DNA of 64,000 nt, taken from positions 124,001-188,000 of the forward strand of contig NZ_JAHUWH010000005.1 of NCBI RefSeq assembly GCF_019219095.1, read 5' to 3'. Below, in pieces: positions 58,627-64,000 of this stretch; position 1 is the stretch's first letter; every line of letters begins with the position of its first letter. Both the position numbers and the translations under genes were made by a program. The notes beneath the pieces were generated by a model, which saw only the letters and a list, made by a program, of their open reading frames with translations, was not told the DNA's origin and made no database searches. Source of the stretch: Acidovorax sp. sic0104. Lineage in GTDB: Bacteria > Pseudomonadota > Gammaproteobacteria > Burkholderiales > Burkholderiaceae_C.

Positions 58627-59795
58627 GCTCGCAATATCTGTCGTAGCTCTTGGCCGAAAATGGACCACCCAAACCCCTGAGCAAAGGTCCGCGTTCTTGG
58701 TCTCCAACTTGTTGGGTTGTCATTCAATAGGTTCAATGTAGCCCGCGCAAACGCTTCATAGTTGTCAGGAATGACAAGATGTCCGGATCTGCCCTCTGCG
58801 ACAGCATCCACTACTCCGCCGGTGGCGAATGCAACGGTAGGGATACCATGCGCCCCGGCCTCGATCGCAACCATACCGAATCCTTCCGGGTCGTGGGGCA
58901 GGCTTCGCACTGGAAAGACGTGCAACGTTGCGCATTCGTATGCGCATGCGAGTTCTGCGGAGTCTGTAATGGTGCCCAGAAACCGCAAGTGCTGTCCGAC
59001 GCCTGCACTATTTGCAACGGACTGAATGCTGTCTCTGCTTTGCACGCTGGCGTGCAGGGCGTCTGCGGGGACGTCCCCGATCACTACCAGTATGGTGTCT
59101 GGCGCCTCGCGAACGATGGAAGGCAGGGCATGTTGAACGAACTCTCGCAACCCTTTGCGTGCCGTCAAACGCCCGATGGATAGCAAGACTCGGGAGTTTC
59201 CCAATCCATGGCGCTGGCGAAAAGCTTCCAATGCGGTGGCAGGCTGCGATTCCTCCGGGATATGAACACCCGGATGCAAGATGCGAAGTTTCGTTGGACT
59301 GACTCCCATCGCGCTAGCCAGTTCAGCGGTAGCTCGACTGTTGGCGATGACCGTGTCCATGTTGCGGATAGCGGGATGCCAAGCCGCTTTATACAGAGGG
59401 TGTTTGACAGCAGCATCAAGCCCATGCAGATAGATGCATGCACGGGCGCCGCATATGCGTGCGGCAGCCCACGCCGCGGGGGCAGTCAAGCCACTACCGG
59501 CAAAGACGATCTGGGGTTTCCATGCTTGGGCAGTGCGAATTGCATGCCATGCGGATGCCAAGATGAAACGCCGGAGCGGGCGTAAAGGCACCTCCGTTAC
59601 GGCTACCGATGCAGGCCCCATAGCGGCGGCACCAGCCGGAGCCACCAGTCGCACGTCAGCACATTGCGATAACTCATGGGCAATGTGCCAATTCAAGCGT
59701 TCCATGCCGCCCACCAGGGGGGGCATATTGCGGGTGACAATAAGAATGCGATCGCGTTCAGAGGCCATAGCAAAAGGACCCGCCTTACTGCTCAC
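58623..59795 (-). CDS. Glycosyltransferase family 4
   Basis: A GT-B enzyme of 390 residues. The N-terminal motif [18 protein letters not shown] and the C-terminal donor site [20 protein letters not shown] with [20 protein letters not shown] are typical of GT4. It transfers a sugar from a nucleotide donor with retention. The GTG start at 59793-59795 overlaps the dehydrogenase stop (GTGA); ATG at 59768 is the alternative. Confidence 0.88.
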   Translation of the reverse strand: MSSKAGPFAMASERDRILIVTRNMPPLVGGMERLNWHIAHELSQCADVRLVAPAGAAAMGPASVAVTEVPLRPLRRFILASAWHAIRTAQAWKPQIVFAGSGLTAPAAWAAARICGARACIYLHGLDAAVKHPLYKAAWHPAIRNMDTVIANSRATAELASAMGVSPTKLRILHPGVHIPEESQPATALEAFRQRHGLGNSRVLLSIGRLTARKGLREFVQHALPSIVREAPDTILVVIGDVPADALHASVQSRDSIQSVANSAGVGQHLRFLGTITDSAELACAYECATLHVFPVRSLPHDPEGFGMVAIEAGAHGIPTVAFATGGVVDAVAEGRSGHLVIPDNYEAFARATLNLLNDNPTSWRPRTRTFAQGFGWSIFGQELRQILRA

Positions 59796-61120
59796 GCGGA
59801 TACCACCGTTGCACCAGGTGTCAGCCGGCCCCGCGTGTCGATCAGCAATCGAGCGTGATCCAGCAGCAGTGCATAGTCGAACCTATCGTGGTCCGTGGCT
59901 ACAACAATGCAGTCGAAGCTCGCAATAGCTTCGGGCGTCAAGGGAATTGATTGCAGGTCGAACTGGTAATTCCGCTTGCGCGGAAATATCGGCACATGAG
60001 GGTCGCTGTAACGGATTTCTGCGCCTTTCGCCTGCAGCAGGTCCATGATCTCAACAGCAGGCGACTCCCTGGTATCGTCGATATTCTTCTTGTAAGCCAA
60101 TCCCAACACGAGGATACGACTACCCTTGATGGCCTTTCCCCGCTCATTCAGCGCATCACCGACCTTACCCACTACCCACTGCGGCATGTAGTGATTGATC
60201 TCGCCTGCCAATTCAATGAACCGGGTATTGACCCCATATTCCCGAGCCTTCCATGTCAGATAAAAGGGGTCAATAGGGATGCAATGCCCTCCAAGACCCG
60301 GGCCCGGGCGATAGGGGACAAAGCCGAACGGCTTTGTCGCGGCGGCGTCGATGACCTCATGAATATTGATGCCCATCTTGTCGGCAACAATCTTCATCTC
60401 ATTGACCAGCCCGATATTCACGCTCCTGTGGATATTCTCCAGCAGCTTGGTCATTTCAGCCGCCTTGGTGCTGCTGACCGGCACCATCGTGTGGATGGCA
60501 TGTTGGTATAGCGCCAGGCCCAGGCGCAAGCAACTGGGGGTGTGGCCGCCGATGACCTTGGGGATGTTTTTGGTTCCAAAGTCAGGATTGCCGGGATCTT
60601 CGCGTTCGGGGGAAAACACCAAAGCGCAGTTCACGCCCGGCTCGAAGCCGCGAGCCTGCATTCTGGGCGCCAGAATTTCCTCAGTGGTACCCGGCCATGT
60701 GGTGCTCTCAAGGCTGACGATCTGCCCGACCCTCATGTGTCCCAAGGCCGCCTCAATGGTCTGGACAATGAAGCCAAGATCGGGCTCGCGGTGCGCATTC
60801 AACGGAGTCGGCACACAGATGATCAGCGCATCTACGTCACAGGTGCGGGCATAGTCCGCAGTTGCCTCGAAGCCGGCAGCCCGAGCCGACATGATCTCCT
60901 CTGCTTCTATCCGCTCGATGTAGCTGCGACCAGCGTTGAGCATCTGCACCTTGGCCGGGTCGGTGTCGAAACCGATCACCTTAAGTCCCGCTTCACTGAA
61001 GCGCAGGGCAAGGGGTAGTCCTACATACCCCAGTCCATAGATACCGATGACAGCGTGCTTATCGGCTATGCGTTGTTGAAGGGCTTGGAGGTTCGAGTCG
61101 CCGGAAATTTGAGAAGACAT
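59792..61120 (-). CDS. UDP-N-acetylglucosamine 6-dehydrogenase (WbpA/TviB-type)
   Basis: A protein of 442 residues that oxidises C6 of a UDP-N-acetylhexosamine to a uronic acid with NAD. The N-terminal Rossmann part has [32 protein letters not shown] and [10 protein letters not shown] follow; the catalytic Cys is in [14 protein letters not shown], the form seen in UDP-HexNAc rather than UDP-Glc dehydrogenases. It provides an acidic sugar for the glycan. ATG 61118-61120. It is the first gene of the minus-strand cluster. Confidence 0.9.
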   Translation of the reverse strand: MSSQISGDSNLQALQQRIADKHAVIGIYGLGYVGLPLALRFSEAGLKVIGFDTDPAKVQMLNAGRSYIERIEAEEIMSARAAGFEATADYARTCDVDALIICVPTPLNAHREPDLGFIVQTIEAALGHMRVGQIVSLESTTWPGTTEEILAPRMQARGFEPGVNCALVFSPEREDPGNPDFGTKNIPKVIGGHTPSCLRLGLALYQHAIHTMVPVSSTKAAEMTKLLENIHRSVNIGLVNEMKIVADKMGINIHEVIDAAATKPFGFVPYRPGPGLGGHCIPIDPFYLTWKAREYGVNTRFIELAGEINHYMPQWVVGKVGDALNERGKAIKGSRILVLGLAYKKNIDDTRESPAVEIMDLLQAKGAEIRYSDPHVPIFPRKRNYQFDLQSIPLTPEAIASFDCIVVATDHDRFDYALLLDHARLLIDTRGRLTPGATVVSA

Positions 61121-61243
61121 GCAGATTGAATGTATGAGGCGGCCTCTAGGCCTTGTCCGCATTGTGCCTGTCCAGTGAGCCTTTGCAACAACACCCAGCA
61201 GGTGTGTCTGGCGGGGCTCCGCAGCGGGGCCCATCTCGCCAAT

Positions 61244-61756
61244 TCAGGGTTTAGCCGAGGCCACAAAACCCCCCGACCGCCCCCCGTGCTTCTCCACAAC
61301 GCGCACATCCCCGATCACCATCCCTTTGTCGACCGCTTTGCACATGTCGTAGATCGTGAGCAAGGCGATTTGCACCGCCGCCAAAGCCTCCATTTCCACC
61401 CCGGTGGGCCCCACGGTTTCGACGGTCGCGGAACACCGCACCGAACTGTGCGCGGGCACCAGCTCGAACTCCAGTGCCACCCGGGTGAGTGCCAAGGGAT
61501 GGCACAAGGGAATCAGGTCGCTGGTCTTCTTCGCCGCCATGATCCCTGCGATGCGCGCCACGCCCAGGACATCGCCCTTCTTGGCAGTGCCCGCCTCGAT
61601 GATCGCGAGCGTGGCGGGCTGCATCTGGATGCGGCCCTCGGCCACCGCGATGCGGTGCGTGGCAGGCTTGGCGCCGACGTCGACCATGTGGGCCTGGCCC
61701 TGGCCATCGAAATGGGTGAGGGCTGGGGACGAAGAGGAGGCGGAAGAAGAAGACAT
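61244..61756 (-). CDS. moaC: Cyclic pyranopterin monophosphate synthase MoaC
   Basis: A protein of 170 residues that acts with MoaA to form cyclic pyranopterin monophosphate in molybdenum cofactor synthesis. The motifs [33 protein letters not shown] and [14 protein letters not shown] are complete. The first ~10 residues are a Ser-rich extension. ATG 61754-61756. It stands alone and divergent from an M48 protease gene. Confidence 0.95.
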   Translation of the reverse strand: MSSSSASSSSPALTHFDGQGQAHMVDVGAKPATHRIAVAEGRIQMQPATLAIIEAGTAKKGDVLGVARIAGIMAAKKTSDLIPLCHPLALTRVALEFELVPAHSSVRCSATVETVGPTGVEMEALAAVQIALLTIYDMCKAVDKGMVIGDVRVVEKHGGRSGGFVASAKP

Positions 61757-61878
61757 ATCGCGGGTGTTGCGCCTGTGACGGCGCAGGTTACGAAACATTC
61801 GGCGGTTCGGGGCATCATACGGGCATGTGGAACCGCTCAAGGGCAGGGGGCATCCCCCGCAAGCCGCCGATTCTTTCG

Positions 61879-63438
61879 ATGCCCCTCTTCACGACTTTCC
61901 GGCCATTGGCGCCTGCAGTACGGGCGCTGACTGCTTCCATATTGATAGCAATCGGTGCCATCGGCGCTCCGGCCGCCCGGGCGCAGGCAGGGCTGCCCAC
62001 TCTGGGCGACAGCAGCGACCTCACCACCAGCGCCGAACGCCGCCTGGGTGACCGCATCATCCGCGAGCTCTACCGCGACCCCGACTACATCGACGACGCC
62101 GTCATTGCCGACTACGTGCAGGGCATCTGGCAGCCGCTGGTGGCGGCGGCCAAAGCCCGCGGCGAGCTGTCGCCCGAGCTGGACGAGCGCTTTGCGTGGG
62201 AGATCCTGCTGGGTCGCGACCGCACGGTCAACGCGTTCGCACTGCCCGGGGGCTACCTCGGCGTGCACCTGGGTCTGATCGGCGTGGTCACCAGCCGCGA
62301 CGAGCTGGCCTCGGTTCTGGCCCACGAGCTCAGCCACGTCACCCAGCGCCACATCTCGCGGTTGCTCACGCAGCAGAGCAAGCAGACGCCGCTGCTCCTG
62401 GGCGCGATGATCCTGGGGGCGCTGGCCGCCAGCAAGAACCCTGGCGCCACGCAGGCGCTCGTGGTGGGCGGCCAGGCGCTGGCCATGCAGAACCAGCTCA
62501 ATTTCTCGCGCGACATGGAGCGCGAGGCCGACCGCATAGGCTACGGGCTGATGGCTCCTGCGGGGTTTGCGCCGCAAGGCTTCGTGAGCATGTTCGAAAA
62601 GCTGCAGCAGGCCAATCGGTTGAACGACAACGGCTCCTGGCCTTACCTGCGCAGCCACCCCCTGACCAGCGAGCGCATGGCCGACATGCACTCGCGCACC
62701 CCGCCGGGGGCGGCCACAGCTCCTTCCGCACCAGTGCCCGCCGGCACGATGGAACACGCGATGGTGGCTGCTCGTGCGCGCGTCCTGGCAAACCCCGGCG
62801 TGGACACCCTGCGCCAGTGGGTGGCGGAGCCACAGAGCACGGGCTTCGCCTCGCTGCCAGCCACGCGCCGCGCCGCAGTGCTGTACGCCTCCGCGCTGGG
62901 CAGCAGCCAGCTGCGCGACGCCCCGGGCGCACGCGCCACGGCGAAGAAGCTGGAGGAGTTGTCGCGCAATGATCCGGCAGCCCACCGGCTGGCCCGCCTG
63001 CTGACTGCAGAGGTCGAGCTCGCTGCGGGCGACGCCGCCGCAGCACTGGGCGCCTTGCCAGCCGAAGCCGGCAGCGCCAGCACACACCACAGGCCGGACC
63101 TGGTGCTGCGCACCCAGGCCCTGCTTCGCCTGGGCCGCGCCGGCGAGGGCACCGGGGCATTGCAGACCTGGGTTGCCACGCACCCCCGGGACGCGACCGT
63201 GTGGCAGCTGCTGGCCTCCAACTGGCAGGCCCAGGGCCAGCCACTGCGGGCCGTGCGGGCAGAGGCCGAGTCCCATGCCGCGCGCTACGACTATGCAGCA
63301 GCGGTGGACAGGTTCAAGGCAGGACAGGATCTTGCCCGCCGCGGCGGCCCGCAGGTGGACCACATCGAGGCGTCCATCATCGATACGCGGCTGCGTGCAG
63401 TCGAATTACTTCTTCGCGAACAGGCCGCCGAGCGCTGA
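61879..63438 (+). CDS. M48 family metalloprotease (BepA-like), exported
   Basis: A periplasmic protein of about 519 residues. The signal peptide is cleaved near AARAQA. The protease domain has the zinc motif [10 protein letters not shown] and the third ligand in EREADRIGY. The C-terminal half is made of TPR-like helices. BepA proteins degrade or help assemble outer membrane proteins such as LptD. ATG 61879 is preferred: the upstream in-frame ATG at 61825 would add 18 residues coded with rare codons (AGG, GGG, ATT, CTT) before the signal peptide. The end overlaps the next gene by 33 nt. Confidence 0.88.
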   Translation: MPLFTTFRPLAPAVRALTASILIAIGAIGAPAARAQAGLPTLGDSSDLTTSAERRLGDRIIRELYRDPDYIDDAVIADYVQGIWQPLVAAAKARGELSPELDERFAWEILLGRDRTVNAFALPGGYLGVHLGLIGVVTSRDELASVLAHELSHVTQRHISRLLTQQSKQTPLLLGAMILGALAASKNPGATQALVVGGQALAMQNQLNFSRDMEREADRIGYGLMAPAGFAPQGFVSMFEKLQQANRLNDNGSWPYLRSHPLTSERMADMHSRTPPGAATAPSAPVPAGTMEHAMVAARARVLANPGVDTLRQWVAEPQSTGFASLPATRRAAVLYASALGSSQLRDAPGARATAKKLEELSRNDPAAHRLARLLTAEVELAAGDAAAALGALPAEAGSASTHHRPDLVLRTQALLRLGRAGEGTGALQTWVATHPRDATVWQLLASNWQAQGQPLRAVRAEAESHAARYDYAAAVDRFKAGQDLARRGGPQVDHIEASIIDTRLRAVELLLREQAAER

Positions 63439-63759
63439 CTCGATCAGAACGCCCAGCACGGTGTAGATCAGCGACCCGATGAGGGCGGCAGCGAAGCCCT
63501 GCACATGAAAGCCGTCCAGCACGGCGGCTGCGGCCCAGAACATCAGGGCGTTGATCACGAAGAGGAAGAGCCCCAGCGTGACGATGGTGACCGGCAAGGT
63601 CAGCACCACCAACACGGGCCGCAGCACCACGTTGAAAAGCCCGATGACAAAGGCTGCGATCAACGCCGATGTGAAGCTTTTCACCTCGACCCCGCTGTAG
63701 ATGTAGGCCACGAACAGCAGCGATGCTGCGCTGAGCAGCCATTTGAGAAGGAGTTTCAT
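63406..63759 (-). CDS. Phage holin family membrane protein (4-TM)
   Basis: A protein of 117 residues with four membrane helices and the pattern GLFNVVLRPVLVVLTLPVTIVTLGLFLFVINALMF split over helices two and three, which marks the Phage_holin_4_2 (DUF360) family. Despite the name, members are ordinary bacterial membrane proteins of unknown role. ATG 63757-63759. Convergent with the protease gene. Confidence 0.85.
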   Translation of the reverse strand: MKLLLKWLLSAASLLFVAYIYSGVEVKSFTSALIAAFVIGLFNVVLRPVLVVLTLPVTIVTLGLFLFVINALMFWAAAAVLDGFHVQGFAAALIGSLIYTVLGVLIESALGGLFAKK

Positions 63760-63791
63760 GGCCAAAGAATAGCACCGGCCAGCTGCAACGA

Positions 63792-63813
63792 AAAAGGCCC
63801 GTGAGGGCCTTTT
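63792..63813 (-). terminator. Rho-independent terminator
   Basis: Perfect 9-bp stem AAAAGGCCC / GGGCCTTTT with a GTGA loop; read on the minus strand it is followed by TTTTT-type bases. It lies between the partial gene at the right edge and the holin-family gene and would end the former's mRNA. Confidence 0.75.
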
Positions 63814-63851
63814 CAACGTGGAAACGCGGTCGCAGGACGGGCTGGCGCCAC

Positions 63852-64000
63852 CTACTCCAGCGCAAGCACCCACAGCGCTCCAAAGCCGGTGAGCAGGCTG
63901 CTCAGCAGCGTGCCCGGCCGGGGCGACGACCAGCGGCGGCCTGCGGCGTTTTGCTCTTCGGGGTTGTCCGACTTGGGGCGGCGGGCATCGACCACCTGGG
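63852..64000 (-). CDS. C-terminal end of an unidentified membrane protein
   Basis: Partial gene running off the right edge. The last 49 codons encode a charged stretch (VDARRPKSDNPEEQNAAGRR) and a final hydrophobic segment GTLLSSLLTGFGALWVLALE, probably a membrane helix, ending at the stop 63852-63854. The family could not be recognised from this fragment. Confidence 0.5.
   Translation of the reverse strand, partial: QVVDARRPKSDNPEEQNAAGRRWSSPRPGTLLSSLLTGFGALWVLALE

Noticed and set aside
61825-61878. Longer N-terminus for the M48 protease starting at ATG 61825
   Set aside because: The extra 18 codons use AGG, GGG, ATT and CTT, unlike the gene body, and would place the signal peptide far from the N-terminus; the ATG at 61879 is more likely, though not proven.

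Overview
The window looks like chromosomal DNA from a high-G+C betaproteobacterium of the Comamonadaceae, most like Acidovorax. Supports for this are the gene content (Bug-family binding protein, TctD/TctE-like pair, RecA-RecX, SucC-SucD, type 2 ArgC, DNA topoisomerase III with a SWIB tail), codon use that is about 70 % G+C in most genes, and short dispersed repeats around a core AGCTAT...ATAGC that I associate with this family. No rRNA, tRNA, CRISPR array, insertion sequence or prophage was seen. No gap without a gene exceeds 300 bases.

Region 1 (1-24 kb) is an accessory metabolic and regulatory stretch. It opens with the end of a chemotaxis receptor, then has three divergent regulator/enzyme pairs (WYL regulator with NIPSNAP and DUF1579-like genes; SDR with LysR, twice), each with a perfect inverted repeat between the partners. 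Next come a racemase-family protein, a serine hydrolase, small periplasmic proteins, a GNAT acetyltransferase, a DTW-domain tRNA modification enzyme, a methyltransferase, an unusual regulator beside a beta-propeller protein, a DUF2130 coiled-coil protein with exact-length internal repeats, a tyrosine phosphatase and two AraC regulators.

Region 2 (23-28 kb) pairs two eukaryotic-looking chromatin modules. A DNA topoisomerase III with a histone-H1-like Lys/Ala segment and a C-terminal SWIB domain is divergent from a SET-domain lysine methyltransferase with a similar Lys/Ala tail. Between them lies a 53-bp uninterrupted alternating purine-pyrimidine tract. BirA is coupled to the SET gene and a small lipoprotein gene to topB by 4-nt overlaps.

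Region 3 (29-41 kb) holds mostly core functions: a TctE/TctD-like two-component pair, N-formylglutamate amidohydrolase, a Bug-type binding protein with a LysR regulator, a MarR regulator, recA (with a LexA box) and recX, argC, sucCD and a TerC-family transporter.

Region 4 (41.3-48.6 kb) is a five-gene signalling operon: a CHASE2-Ser/Thr kinase, a PP2C phosphatase, a double-FHA protein, a CHASE2-class III nucleotide cyclase and a metallo-beta-lactamase-fold cyclic-nucleotide phosphodiesterase. It encodes both addition and removal of protein phosphate and both making and breaking of a cyclic nucleotide. It ends 141 bases before a sigma54-type pilA promoter.

Region 5 (48.7-61.1 kb) has two tandem type IV pilin genes separated by a strong terminator, then an AT-richer glycosylation and surface-polysaccharide island. 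The island carries a GT-C membrane protein, two GT2 enzymes, and in the opposite direction a nucleotide-sugar dehydrogenase, GT4, GT2, DegT-type aminotransferase, hexapeptide acyltransferase, methyltransferase and flippase. High-G+C sequence returns at moaC, an M48 metalloprotease and a holin-like membrane protein at the right edge.
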